Origin: Epiperipatus broadwayi
Taxonomy: Eukaryota; Onychophora; Udeonychophora; Euonychophora; Peripatidae
NCBI GenBank assembly: GCA_028023455.1
Contig: JAQFVV010012396.1
Coordinates: forward strand, 6,860,085 to 6,924,084
Direction: 5' to 3'
DNA: 64,000 nt
Below the pieces are notes generated by a model, which saw only the letters and a list, made by a program, of their open reading frames with translations, did no database searches and was not told the origin of the DNA. A program made the position numbers and the translations under genes. This document shows positions 50,705 to 63,067 of this stretch, in pieces; within the stretch, counting starts at the first letter, position 1; each line of letters begins with the position of its first letter.

Positions 50705-51595
50705 AGATGAAACAATGGAAAGTACTGAAAACTCCCAGGGAAACTATATGTAAACTAACTTCAGTAAATATAAAATGTAGAATAAGCCCACCTTCATTTT
50801 AGCTTTGATCATATATAAGCATACCATTTACTGACATACTTACACATATTAGTGTAATTTCAAGACAAATATAAGCTACTCTGAAATCACTATAACTAAT
50901 CAGAGGATAAGGTTGAATCTTATATTTAATAACCTCTTAATATTAACTTAATCTTCAAGATATAAATATATTCTTTTACATGCTCGAATATAAATATAAT
51001 ATGGAAATATTGAAAACCCCCAATGAGTTATCTGTTAACTAACTGTCAGAAAATCTAAAATATAGAATGCATCCACCTACACTTTAGCTTTGATCATATA
51101 TTTAAGTAGGTCAATAAATGCTATGCTTATATAAGATCAATGCTAAAATATGATGGACTCATTCTACATTTCAAAAATATTTACTGACAGATAGTTTACA
51201 TATAGCTTGCTGGGGTTTTCAATAAGTCTACATTATTTCATTTACATTCAAACTGGTAAAAGGTTATATTTAAATCTATTAACTGAAGATTAATTTGTTG
51301 TTAAATATAAAGCTTAGCCTTTCCCTCTGACTAATTATAGTGGTTTCAGAATAGCTTATAGTTATTTTGAAATTACATTAGGATATATATAAATCATGCT
51401 CTGCGTGTAATTATTTCAGTAAATGATATGATCAAGTTGTCTTGAAATTATGTTTGTGTATATAAATCATACTCTACATGTAAGTATGTCAGTAAGTGCT
51501 ATGCTTATATATGATCAAAGCTAAAGTGTATTTGGGTTCTTTCTATATTTTATAATTACTAATATTTAGTTTACATATAGTTCACTGGGCTTTTT
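50705..51595. repeat. Foldback repeat, arms of about 410-470 bp
   Basis: The left arm (50705-about 51110) and right arm (about 51120-51595) are imperfect inverted copies. Both contain 'ctatatgtaaactaa', 'tttagctttgatcatatat' and 'tataagctattctgaa' blocks in mirrored order; some blocks occur twice per arm. The outer ends lie near ATGAAACAATGGA and its complement. No protein is encoded. Confidence 0.65.
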
Positions 51596-52052
51596 GGTAC
51601 CTCCACATTATTTCTTTTATATATATATATATATAAAACAATTGCCTAACATATACTAGCAGAAACAAAATTTGAATAATTTTCTTTTTTCCACAATTGA
51701 TTCGCCTAAATAGACTCTCTCTAGTGAAAACTACACATAAATCCAACAAATATATATACACAATCTAACTAATCACAATTCAAAGACAACTACCAATCAC
51801 TCTTAACAATATTATGTGTTTTTTTTTATGTTAAGAATAGAATTGTAGAAAATCATATATGTATATATATTTGTTGAACTTGCGTATGGTTTTTGAAGGT
51901 CTATTTGTTTAATAGTTGAAACCATAGTTGTGATGAAATTTTTTTGATAAAGATTGATACTGCTAATATTTGTATTGTTATTTTATATTGTTTTGATATA
52001 TATCTTTTAATAAATAAAGTTTTTTTTATTTTATAAAATGTTTTTATTGCAG

Positions 52053-52258
52053 GTGCCTGGGCCCCATACATTGGTGAAATGGCAGGAGTTAAAGTTCCTT
52101 TAATTGCCACACGTCATGCCTATGTGGTAACAAATAGAATAGAAGGCATTCAAAATATGCCAAATGTTAGGGACCATGATGCCTCAGTTTATTTAAGATT
52201 ACAAGGAGATGCTTTATCAGTGGGAGGTTATGAACCAAATCCAATCTTTTTAGAAAAG
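52053..52258 (+). CDS. SARDH: SARDH coding exon 5
   Basis: Completes Gly254 and encodes residues 255-322. It reads [18 protein letters not shown], then [40 protein letters not shown] and EPNPIFLEK. This is one of the most conserved parts of sarcosine dehydrogenase. The acceptor is TTTTTATTGCAG|GT and the donor AAAAG|GTAATT, phase 0. The end of this exon and the following intron are copied in decayed form at 52406-52484 and 53316-53410 (separate entry). Confidence 0.96.
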
Positions 52259-52405
52259 GTAATTCAATTTAATATCATTTAAAAATTAAAAAAGAAAGTA
52301 TTATACATTATTTATATTAATTTAAAAATATTAGAAATATTTTGTTAATGGCTAATTTCTCTGGTAATGGCTCATTTCTATTATCAATAGCTTTTCTAGA
52401 GAGAG

Positions 52406-53410
52406 AATGTCAGGGATTATGTTGCTTCAGTTTATTTATGATTGATGCTTTATCAGTGGGGAGTTATGAACCACATCCAATCTTAAAACAGGAAAAACTT
52501 TCTATATGTATTGTCACTCAGTGCAAGCCAGAGTAATCAATGAATGCCAGAAGGTTTGTACATAAAATCCTTATCTAGTGCCAACTCATCCAATATCCCA
52601 GACTAGTTTCTCGCTTGTGGCCTTTATCAGTCAGGAGCCTTGGATCTGAGAACACTGCACCTAGATCTTAGGATCTAATGCAACTCTTGAGAAGCCATCT
52701 TTTATTTCTACTTAAATACAAAACTATGAGACTCAAATTGAAAACACCCTAATATATTCAATCCAAGAACCATCAGCTTATATAGTCATACATATAGGGA
52801 GTTTTGCCTGTTTTAATAACAGTTAAGAGCAAACATAAGAAATGGTGATCATGTGATGCTTATTGGCTTAAAACCAATCCTGCCTAATAGAATAGGGCTG
52901 GCGATGGTTATTAAAGAACCAAAGACAACAAAATGTATAGGTACTGAACTGAGTTAAGCTGATGAGCTTGGATTGAAAATATTATGGTGTTTTCAATTTG
53001 AGTATCATAGTTTTGTAGTTAAATAGAGATAAAAGGTGGCTGATGGAGGGTTGCATTAGATCCTAAGATCTAGGTGCAATGCTCTCAGATCCAAGGCTCC
53101 TCACTAATGAAGACTATAAGCCAGAAATCAGTCTGGAGATATTGGATGAGTAGGAACTAGTTAGGGCTTTTATGCACAAGTCTTCTGGCATCCATTTATT
53201 ACTCTAGCTTGCACTGAGTGGTAATACATAAAGAGAGTTTTACCTGTTTTAATAATAGTTAAGGACAAGCATAAGAAATGGTGATCATGAGATGTTTATT
53301 GGCACATCCAATCTTTTTAAAAAAGATAATTCAACTTGTAATTGTTTTAAAATTAAAAATTCTTCATATTATTTTTAACTGTTAAAGATATTTTGTTAGT
53401 GATTTATTTA
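52406..53410 (+). pseudogene. Decayed tandem duplicate of exon 5 end, split by an insertion
   Basis: 52406-52484 matches exon 5 from the [11 protein letters not shown] codons to PNPIF: it reads NVRDYVASVYL, a TGA stop, a small deletion, then DALSVGSYEPHPIL. After an 818-bp foldback insert the copy resumes at 53303-53345, matching the exon 5 end and the following intron as far as 'gatattttgttag' near 53390. The donor GT of exon 5 is GA in the copy, so it cannot be spliced as the original is. It is a non-functional partial duplication. Confidence 0.85.
52485..53302 (+). mobile_element. Foldback retroposon-like family, copy 5 (818 bp)
   Basis: Flanked by perfect 13-bp direct repeats CACATCCAATCTT (52472-52484 and 53303-53315). 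It begins AAAACAGGAAAAACT, with forward arm to about 52790. A tail-like block with GGTGATCATGTGATG follows, then the inverted arm from about 52870, ending GAGATGTTTATTGG. The most complete foldback of the family here. Confidence 0.9.
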
Positions 53411-53949
53411 GAAAGAACTATTTAAGACAGCAATTATTCTTATATATTTAGCTAATGTTCAATCATAGTAATATGAGATAATAATGACTATTGTTTAACA
53501 GTTAATGAAAATAAAGAAAGCAAAAGGGGGGGATGCAACATAATTAAGGTTTATTAATAAATCATGATATTTTCCCATTACCATTCAGAAGATCTTCTAA
53601 GAGATAATCATTTGATTTGCACAAGTAATAGCAGTAAATTTGAAAATGATTCTGGTCATAACAGGAATAAGTGATAGTCTTTGATACATAAAATAAAAAC
53701 GAAAAGAAGATGCTAATAATTTTGCAATTTAATGAGGGATAATTCAGATTGTATATAATATAAAAATTAATATTATTAAGAAAGGAAATGATTCTTTTTA
53801 AAATAAAGCTAAATCTTTGAGTAACATAGAAGAATGAAGAAAACTTTAAGAAGAATTATTAATAATTGTCAGTAATTCAATTTTACAATTGACTGTTAAA
53901 GATCAAAAATTGTTAAGACCTTTATTGTTTTTTAATAAATAAATAAACA

Positions 53950-54150
53950 CACAAATTTTGACTTTCTATCATACTTATTCACAAAGCTTTTATTCTTATT
54001 ATGCTGACAGTTTCAACTGCTTAGAAATCTTCATCGAAATGTCTAACTGGAAACTAGTTGGTAAAAAATTTTTAAAAAGAAGTTCTGATGAAGACTGTTG
54101 CACACTTGAAACTGTCAACATCATGATAATAAAAGTGTTGTAAAAAGTGT
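53950..54150. repeat. Short inverted Penelope-terminal remnant
   Basis: The left part (53965-54040, minus) and right part (54085-54150, plus) share GATGAAGA, TTGAAACTGTCA and a following 'ataataa.a...aaagctttgt'-like tail in opposite directions. This is the same terminal sequence type as the outer ends of the intron 2 Penelope element. The plus copy keeps CTGATGA (54085-54091) and GAAAC (54108-54112), but the intervening stem is poor. Confidence 0.5.
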
Positions 54151-54890
54151 AGTAAGTTTTAGATGACTTATTGACTAAAAAAGTTTTTTTTCTTTTAACA
54201 ATTTGCATTTAATGAGAATGATTCTGTTACTATAAGGTCAGTAACATTAGAGTGTGAAACATATACATTATCTTTCATATTTAGAGAAACAAAAATTATT
54301 AGGAATAAAATTGAGATTCACTATATCCTCAACAGAATATCGATTTTTTAAAAAATTGAAAGATGTTTTGCATTATATTTGAGATATGTTGACTTAGCAA
54401 ATCTTTTTTCCTATGGAATAGTGAGGATATTCATTTATTAGGATTGATTTAATTGTTTCAAACCGTTGATAAACTGATCACTTTACTATAAGGCTCTTCA
54501 CTTGTATTATAAGTAAACAATAATAATGTTTTTTTTATTATTATTCTTTACATTTAATATTGTCATGTTATTATTTTAATATATATTGTTTTATTAGCAC
54601 TTTTAATCCCTAAGTTTTTAATTTTTTTATTTCAATTATGAAGTATTTTTTTTATTTTCAATTTGAATTTTATCAATTTATGTGTAATCATTTTCTTTCT
54701 CTTCTTTTATATGAAATTCAAATTAGTGATTTTTTTTTTTTCAAATAAGAAAATGCAAAACAAAAATAATAATTTCAAATAAATATTAATCTATTGTCAA
54801 ACAACAACTTTCTTTTTCAGAAGGCATTATAATTTAGATTTTAATATTTAAACATTTATGGAATATTAATATTTTTATATTATTTTTTAG

Positions 54891-55020
54891 GTAGACAAAG
54901 ATGCAGCCTTTTCATTATTTGATTTAGACTGGGATGTTTTTAGTATTAACATTTCTGGTGCTATCAACCGAGTACCTGTTTTAGAAACTACAGGAATAAA
55001 GTCAACAGTTTGTGGCCCAG
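54891..55020 (+). CDS. SARDH: SARDH coding exon 6
   Basis: Encodes residues 323-365 and the first base of codon 366. It contains [20 protein letters not shown], then [20 protein letters not shown] and CGP. The FDLDW and [20 protein letters not shown] blocks are diagnostic of the family. The acceptor is TTATTTTTTAG|GTAG and the donor CCCAG|GTTAGA, phase 1. Confidence 0.95.
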
Positions 55021-57329
55021 GTTAGAATAATTTAATTTTGATTACATTTAAACAACTATTACTAGTAATGTAATATCATACATCAAAATAATCAAATTAT
55101 TTATTTTTTTTAGAATAATATTTGTTAACTAATATTGCCATGATATTGTTGTGTCACAAAAAGAAAAAAAAATTAAATTATCATACAAAATAAAAAATAT
55201 ATGTTAAATACTTTCATGGATTAATTAAAATGTAAATAATAGTGTGCAAATAAATAGAGAAATATGTTTTAGCCATAATATTATTAGATAACCACCAGTT
55301 TAAATTGATGGTCTTTGTTTAGTAGTCATCAATAGCTTTCTTATTTAAATGTCCATAGTCTTATATATATAAAAGAAAAAGTAAAACAGTTTTCAGTAGT
55401 CTATTGCAGGATAAAATGTTCTGCAATAGCCTCTTGTAGAAGAGTATTGAAAAAAAAGGCAATCCTTATTAGATTTTACCTCCAGCTCATTTAACTGAGC
55501 AATACTGTGTGATTACTTAAATGGGCTAGCTATTCATCTCAATTTATAACTCTCGAAAGAGTGAAATGGCATTATACAAAGCACTTATCTAATCTGATCT
55601 GTCCACTTACTTTGGAAAAGGAACATATGACCAGTAATCTCCCATTGAAAGAATAACTTTGATCGACTTTTCTGTAATGTTGGATCTTTTCACTGTATAA
55701 ATGAAATATACTCTTATCTCCTTTATTAGAAGTGACAATAAATGCATTAGATCTATGGGCAATGTAGATAATTAATTCTGTGGTCAAGGTAGTGAAATAG
55801 AAACTATCTCTGATAGCATTAAATCTCAAATACATCCATCTTTTTTTAATCTGATTCCATATTTCAGTTGTAAGTGGTAATTGGAAGAAATATGGCACTT
55901 GATTTCAGTTTCTCTATATTTTAGACAATATTATCATTCCTATTTGAAGTATTGTAATTTTTCTCTTAACCATTATTGACCAGTAATCTGAGAGAAAAGT
56001 TTAAACAAAACGTTCAAGTTTACTTGACCTGGATTCAAATTGAAGTTGTAAGTAAGACGGGCAATGTGTGCTACTGTTGTATCATGTCCTTTTGTTTTCT
56101 CTATATATGTATATATATATAAGACTATAAACTCTATATATATATTTTAGATATGTAATTTTTAATTTAATTTCTAATAATTATGTATAATATATAAAAC
56201 ATTTTTATGCTTAATGTAGAAAATATTTTATCTGTCATAATGAGAGCTGGAAGTATCATAATGATGTGAGACTTAATAAATATAATCAAAATGTTTTAGT
56301 AATTAAATATAATTTATTGTATTCAAGATCCTGCTACCAAATATTAGACATCCATAAGTAGAGGTTGAACTTGAAGTGCAATCTGTGCACCATAAACTTG
56401 GAAAAGTTAACAATCATTGTTCTATGTTATAGTTATTGCTGATATTCTTGTTTTTCTTTTTGAATCATTAAATTTTTTTTTGTTGAATTTTATAATATAA
56501 TTATATAGTATAATTAAAAAACTATTTAAAACTAAATATAGTGCATATATGTATGGTTATATATAAACAAATACTGTAATAATTTTTGATAGCATATTTG
56601 AATCTTCTGCTTGACAGTTGAAGCCTGTTGTTTCGTATAGACAGTTAAAGTTTTTACATTAAGTTGATGATTGCATTTAATTGGAATACTAATTGTGACT
56701 GTTTCATGATATATCTAATGAACAAGTTATAGAATATAAGAATTAGTAATTATCTTTATAGATATTAGCAGTAAGTAAAAATATATGAATCGAGACAAAT
56801 TTGACACAATTTAATTCAATGTTTGTATCTTGAGTCAAAAGTCTCATTATTTAGATGATACTAATTTTATTTCTTCATTTAATCAAGGGTCTAAGGATCT
56901 CTGGACAAGGAACTAAAATAATTTTAAAACTACTTTACTTAAAGTCATCGATGATATGCACATTTTTTGATCCATAGTATCTGACTACTAATTTTTTGTT
57001 GTAGATTTTAGCAAAATACAAACAGTAAAGCATTTATATAAAGGATACTCACAAAAATGTTTGTTTTCATATATTTTTATATGATTTTTTATTTTTAGCA
57101 TTAGTTTTCTAGAAAAGTTAATTGAGTTTTATTTTTTTGTAAGTTTTATAATAATATTATCATTAGCAATGTGAGTTACACTTTCATAAAAAATGAAACA
57201 ATTGAGCCAAATGTGGATCATACTAAATTTTTTAAATAATTTGTATAATTTGAATATTGGTTTATCTATAATACAAACTCCAATTATAATTTAACATATT
57301 TATTATTACAAGAATATGAACTTCATGGT

Positions 57330-58960
57330 TCCATGTTACTCCTCACTTTCTTGATCATACAACAGATGATTTCAGAATGTAATCTATATGGCTAGATTGC
57401 TTCAGTTTGTTGTGCTACTTCCTATCTGATGTCACTTTGACTCAGTATCTTTGATTTCCACATGTCGGTGAATTTACTGCTATATGTTGTTTTGACTCTT
57501 GAAAACTCTGTTGTATTTTTCTGTACTTGACTCTCATCCACTCCTGTTCTACTTTTGCTGAAATCTTAACAGCTGTGACTAAGTCAAAACACTCTCTGCA
57601 AGTCATAATATATATATATGCAAATATAGTGTATAGTCTTAATGTATGTTTTATCTTACTCCACCTTCAGTGTTGGAATTGGACTTGTATAATCTTTCCA
57701 ATATGATACTTCACATTGAGTGGCAATCTTATGCCAATGTCTTTGCATGATCCACATACATGATAGTTAGCTTGTACAACATAGATAAGATTGTGCTATG
57801 TATCCATAAGTGTACTTTCTGTACTCGTGTGTTAGCTGCTACCTGATACATGCCATCATGCATATGTACATTTTTCATTAGAATATATATACTTTTTGTA
57901 AGGAATTAGAAGACAAGTGGACCTCCATGAGAAACCCAATCTTCCTTTACATTACTGATTGCATTCCATTGTAGATACTGGTTTTGTCTCTGGATAAATC
58001 CATAAGCATACCTTTTTTTTTAACTTCTTTTTCTTATTCACACTATATTAGTAAACCCATAATCATATATAATATTCCTCTCTTTTCTCCTTGGTTTGAA
58101 TTAGTTCCTTAATTTTCTTTATCAATATTAGATAAGGGGTTTAAGATACATTTTTTAAGATACTTGGGTTATGTATAAACCCTTTTTTGGCCTAGGACTG
58201 GATTGGTCTTGCTCTATTTGTAACTCTTTTATTTCCATGAGTTATTCTGATTGTCTTTTATAGAAACTGAGTGGTTTATATGTATTCTTTATTATGGTTT
58301 CATATCTTCTGATCAAACCATTATCTTTAGTTTCAGGGGGTAAATTTAATCTAATTTACATTTATGATTTTGCTGAATACCATCCCTATAATCTGTCTTA
58401 TCCCTGGACATCACTATGTAATAAACTGTATTACTTTTGCTCTGCCATGGGGTGGAATCATTCTTCTCAAATTCTATGAAGTGCAGTTTCTCTGGATTAT
58501 AATTCCTTTTCCCACTTTCATATTGCTTCATGCTTTACTGATGCTTGCATGAGGTTCAATTTTGTAAAAAAATTCCCTTTCATTAAAATCACTAATATTT
58601 TCCTAATGGATGGAGGGTGGTAGTTTTGAGGTATCAATGCTTTATTAATAGTACATCTATATTCTACACATAATCTGATAATCGCCAATTTCTTTTGTTA
58701 TTGATACAAATGGAGTTGGCCATTCGGACACTTATATATATTCTGTTACTCCTCCTTTCTCCAATTCCTCTAACTTTCAAGTTACTTTTATTCTGATTGC
58801 AAAAGGAATCTATAGTTTGCACATAATCTAATGTTGCCACTTTTCTTTGTTACTAGTACAATGGGAATTGTACATTCAGAGATCTATATACATTCTATTA
58901 CCCCTCATTTTTCCAATTCTTTAAACTTTTGAGGTACTTTTTTTTTGAAAATGGAAATAC
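57330..58960 (-). pseudogene. Decayed Ty3/Gypsy-like RT region with internal duplication
   Basis: On the minus strand from about 58940, reads KVPQKFKELEK, a stop, GVIECI, then TIPIVLVTKKSGNIRLCANYR. This matches the start of a Gypsy RT (l..LeeGiI..s...apivlV.KKdG.iRlCvDYR). A second diverged copy of the same block follows at 58800-58640, continuing LCVEYRCTINKALIPQNYHP, PSIRKIL and FFTKLNLMQA. Downstream, 57500-57780 keeps Cys/His-containing and basic segments not assigned. Many stops. Confidence 0.6.
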
Positions 58961-59323
58961 TGTGAGTAAATTTGAATGTAGAAAAAAACCCAATTCACAA
59001 TAGATTTTGAGAAAAATTCAAAATGCAAATGGACATGAAAGCATACAAATAAAGAGTCAGAATAGTTGGATTATATTTTGACTAAAAGAAAATACGTATT
59101 TTTGAACTATAAGGTATTTAATAGGTTCAATATAGAAAGTGGTCATTGATTAGTAAGATCTAAAATATGTGTTAATATGAAGTTAGAAGACAAAAGTTTA
59201 AAAGCTATTAAGAAAGACAATATTAATAATTGGTGTGTCTAATCATTAGAAATATTTAATTGAATCTAATCTAAGATTTGCAAAACATTTTAAAATGTTA
59301 ACAATCTTTGTTGATGGTTTAAC

Positions 59324-59739
59324 CAAGGATTCCCAACCTTTTTGTTCCCCATACCCCCTTGGCTTCTAGTAAATTATCTATTTCCTCTTATTTATTATAA
59401 TAAGAAATAAGTAATTGGAGAGTGTAACATGCACTATGCTATGCAAATAGATGTCATGGAGATTAGTTTATGAGCAATTTCACTAGCTATCTTGAATTTT
59501 AATGGGACATTTTGAGTAATTGGACTCTGCAGTAAGAAAAAGTCTATGCAATTTCAGTGTATAAATGTCTGAAAAGAGACCTGAAATGTTGTTTGCATGG
59601 CTATAAATACAGCATGGAATAGCCCGGGAATGTTGATAACATAACTGTTTTTGGAATATATTAATAGCATGATATACTTATTTAACTGCCATTCACCATA
59701 CCCCCTGGGGATACAGGTCTTCTAGGTTGGGAATCCCTG
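59324..59739. mobile_element. hAT-like MITE (416 bp)
   Basis: The termini CAAGGATTCCCAACCT and, inverted, CAGGGATTCCCAACCT match at 15 of 16 positions. Subterminal 'catacccccttgg' and 'accataccccctgggg' are also paired. The flanking 8-mers GGTTTAAC and GCTTAGAC agree at only 5 of 8 positions, consistent with an old hAT target duplication. No transposase. Confidence 0.75.
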
Positions 59740-59836
59740 GCTTAGACTTAATGAGTTCAAATAAATATATAACATACTTTACTTACATTGACTATATCAG
59801 TAAATTTTTAACTAGAAAAGAAGGAGTATAAAAGTA

Positions 59837-60102
59837 AAACCACTAAACATCATATGATTACTATCTCTTATATTAGCACATAATTGTTAATAAACAAGGC
59901 ACATAATTGTTAATAAACAAGGCAAAACTCTCCATACAGTAGTGCCACCCTGTGCCAACCAGAGTAATCAAGCCAGAAACTAGTCTGGGAATATTGGATG
60001 AATAGGCACTAGATAGGGATTTTATGCACAAGCCTTCTGGCATCCATTGATTACTCTGGTTGGCACAGGGTGGCACTACTGTATGGAGAGTTTTGCCTTG
60101 AA
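59837..60102 (-). mobile_element. Foldback retroposon-like family, copy 6 (266 bp)
   Basis: Perfect 10-bp direct repeats TATAAAAGTA at 59827-59836 and 60103-60112. In reverse orientation it starts 'aaggcaaaactctccatac' and ends GATGTTTAGTGGTTT. Only a short central loop remains, so the arms pair almost end to end. A 22-bp local duplication ('cacataattgttaataaacaaggc') is visible near 59878-59925. Confidence 0.85.
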
Positions 60103-60139
60103 TATAAAAGTATTTAAAATGATCTAGTCAAAAGAAACA

Positions 60140-61930
60140 AATATTTAGAATTCTGAAAAAAAAAAATGAAAAAATGTTAATGATGATTTAAGGAAATATA
60201 TTTGATAAATTGGCTAGGAAAGTTTTAGAAGATAATAAAAATATAACATATTATCTTGGTATTAGAAGAAAAATTCTTTCAGCAATAAGAAAAGATGTCA
60301 TTATTACTAAAAAAAATGATAATAAGAAAGAATTCTATAAAGAATTATAGAGTAATAAAAAATAACAAAACAATGCAGTATATATAATCATGATATCTTC
60401 TGAAATACCAAATATTTTAAGTGAAGTTGGGGATTATGAAATTTTATTCTATGAAAAATGGAAAAGTCCAGAAAATGATAAAGACAGATTCTGAATGTGT
60501 GTGCGAAAATTTAATGCTCCCTCACTGATAAGACCAACAATCAGAATTCTAATTGGGGTATTTGGGTGACTATATTTATTGATTACTGCTTTTGGTGCAG
60601 ATGTTAAGTCTGAACTAAGATATTCAAATGGTGCTTTGTTTATTAGAAAGAAGTAAATTAAAATCAATTAAGAGTCTTAAAGATATAGTTAAATATTAGA
60701 CATATACAAATTGTAATATTTTACTCAAACATAATTAATTGTTTAAAAAATTATTATATTTTTATATATTTTTTTATTTGCAACTTATTAAATGCAGTTT
60801 ACTACTGTGTTGTCAAATTCAAGAACATTAACAATCATTGTGAAATTATATTCAATGAAAATGTTTTTGAAATAAATCTCTTTTGTTAAATACAAATAAA
60901 TTTAAATTATGTGTAATATTCATCTGTGAAATAAATATTTTACTTCATACTATCTTGTGAACATATGATGTATCTGCAGTTAATACATTAATCATTCTAT
61001 GATGAATTGCAGACTATAGTAGCACTAGAAATTGTTTTATTGCACATGAATGGGTTTTGTCACTAGACAAGTGCAATAAAAGTGTCAGGAATAGAGAAGT
61101 GATTTATATATTACTTTTATGATTTGATCAAGGCATTGGATTCTATTAATCAAACTGATCTCTACTCTGAATGAAATTAATTGGCTGTCTACCAAAATAT
61201 TCACATGATAGAATGATTAGGAAGTGTTGTTATTATAGTTAGAAAATCTAAGGAATTTCAAATAAAAAACTGTGTTTAAGAAGAATAGATATTATCTCCA
61301 ATTTTTTTTTTTTTTGTATTTTTATGGCAGTAGTCTTCGGAACTGTTTATAAATACTTTCAAGAAACAGGCATCAAGATATAATACAGATTTGATTGGTG
61401 GAATTTTAAATTTGAATCTATTAAAAGGAATATATTGGCTTCTAGATTATTGTGATCATATGGCCATTTCAAAAGAAATTATTTTTAATGTTTTGAATAC
61501 AACATAAAAAGATTTTAGTTTAATAATTAATATTTATAAAAGTTTTCAGAAAAAATTTCAATAAGTTTGGGTTTGGATAATTATTACCTTGAGAATATGA
61601 TTCAATTTAAATGTCTTGGAAGTTTTTTTTAAGTAGAAAAGTGGATTTACTTATTAAAAGTGCATTACAGTCTTCAGCATGTTGTGTTACTTTTAATAAG
61701 CTAAAAGATAGATTATTTCATTGCAAGAATATAATTACTGCAATTAAATTAGTTGTATAGAGTTAATATTTTGCCCAATTTTTTGTGAAATGAAACTTGA
61801 ACCCCTGTTAGCTTAATATAAAAGCATTATAAAAAAAATAATTTAAGAATACTATATAAAATTGTGATATTATAATGTCAAGGTCTTAAGATTTTTGAAA
61901 ATGTTCTTCATCTTGCTGGATGTGATATAG
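60140..61930 (+). pseudogene. Decayed LINE with RT motifs
   Basis: At about 61116, reads FYDLIKALDSINQTDLY, matching motif A (F.D..KAFDSi....L). At 61255-61330 'SKEFQIKNCV' followed by 'ILSPIFFFF' matches motif B' (gv.QG..LSP.LF). At about 61435 'WLLDYCDHMAIS' fits the catalytic box region with DD changed. The 60140-60560 part is probably an earlier ORF2 or unrelated segment. Confidence 0.55.
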
Positions 61931-62260
61931 AGTCTAGTATTATAAAAATCAATCTTTATTGGATTAGATATGTGAAATGAATGAATTTATGTTATAAAGA
62001 TATTCTCAAGGACATTTTAAAGAAGTATACTTTTGATCATTTACATTGGTAACATGTGACTGTGGATAGAACAGGGTATTGAAGTCTTGCAGAAAGAAGA
62101 ATTTACTGCAGAAGTTAAAAACATTCTGCCAAAATATCAAATTAACAGAATAAGAGACTAGTATGTTCTATATGTGGCTGTATTTTATGTTTCACAGATT
62201 GATTTGTATAGCCATCATAATTTTTTGTCCTACTGTCCCTTAGTTACAATTCACACATTT

Positions 62261-62758
62261 TAAAACAGTAGGAAACTCTCCATACAGTAGTGCCACCAGT
62301 GCAATCCATATTAATGGATACTATCAGGTTTGTGTATGAAATCCCTATCTAGTACTTATTCAATCCCAAACTAGTTTCATCAGTGAGAAGACTTGGATCT
62401 GAGAGCACTGCATTCAGGTCTTTGGACCCTCCAGCAGCAGTCTTTTACTTATTTAGTTAACTATGATATCAGAAAGGGGATTTGGATTTGAGACCACTAT
62501 ATAGATAACTAAATAAGTAAAAGGTGACTGCTAGAGGGTGGTGTGGTGCTCTCAGATCCAAGTCTCTTCATTGATGAAAGCCACAAGCTAGAAACTAATC
62601 TGGTAATATTGTATGAATAAGTAGTAGAGATTTTATGCACAAACCTTTTAACATCCATTGATTGCTATAGCTTGCACTACTGTATGGAGAGCCTGCTACT
62701 GTTTTAATAGCTTATGTAAGCATAGGAAATGGTCATCATGTGATGTTTTAGTGGTTTA
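62261..62758 (+). mobile_element. Foldback retroposon-like family, copy 7 (498 bp)
   Basis: Starts 'taaaacagtaggaaactctcc' and ends GATGTTTTAGTGGTTTA. The flanks ATTCACACATTT (62249-62260) and ATTCTCATATTT (62759-62770) match at 10 of 12 positions, an old target duplication. Two arms with the 'ccctatctagta' and 'ctctcagatccaagtct' blocks face each other. Confidence 0.8.
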
Positions 62759-62789
62759 ATTCTCATATTTGTTTATCAGTAACTGCTGC

Positions 62790-62965
62790 TGTTACTACTG
62801 TTGGTTTAGTTGAGTGATAGAGTCATGGATTCAAAGTTCCTGGATTGATTCTCAGCTGAAGAAAGTTATAATATCTTTATTTAGTCAAATGAAAGGAACT
62901 ATTGCACTCATCCTATCACTCATGTAGCAAACAAATGAATAACTTCCCAAGCAACTGATCATATT
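62790..62965 (+). repeat. SINE-like repeat, copy 3
   Basis: Best-preserved copy of the family: A-box-like TGGTTTAGTTGAGTGATAGA, B-box-like GGATTGATTCTC, then 'agctgaagaaagtt', 'gaaaggaactattgcactca' and 'gcaactgatcatatt'. tRNA-derived organisation is inferred from the two boxes about 40 bp apart. Confidence 0.6.
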
Positions 62966-63067
62966 ATTACTCTTATTAATAATATATTTTTCGAAAGTTA
63001 ATAGTCTACTATCTTTTTTTTTTGAAGTTAATTAATAAACTTATCATTCGTTTGTCCTTTTTTAAAG

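Larger units (their letters stand above)
42912..52052 (+). other. SARDH intron 4 (9141 bp, phase 1)
   Basis: The largest intron. It contains foldback copy 4 (45539-46189), a Penelope-like element with inverted arms (48526-50302) and a separate foldback (50705-51595). The segments 42912-45526 and 46202-48525 are AT-rich with no recognisable gene; a G run lies near 46911-46920. Confidence 0.9.
52259..54890 (+). other. SARDH intron 5 (2632 bp, phase 0)
   Basis: Contains a broken partial copy of exon 5 and its intron flank, foldback copy 5 inside that copy, and a small inverted Penelope remnant (53950-54150). The segments 53416-53949 and 54151-54890 are AT-rich with nothing recognised. Confidence 0.9.
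55021..63067 (+). other. SARDH intron 6 (8047 bp, phase 1)
   Basis: Contains a Gypsy-like remnant (minus, 57330-58960), an hAT-like MITE (59324-59739), foldback copies 6 and 7, a decayed LINE (60140-61930) and a SINE-like repeat (62790-62965). In 55021-57329 I see no gene. A 108-codon minus-strand frame at 55572-55898 has no recognised domain. A B-box-like ATTTGAATCCAGG at about 56024-56040 on the minus strand may mark another SINE remnant. Confidence 0.9.

Noticed and set aside
55572-55898. 108-codon minus-strand open frame in intron 6
   Set aside because: No domain recognised, inside a SARDH intron, near an apparent SINE remnant; likely repeat-derived.
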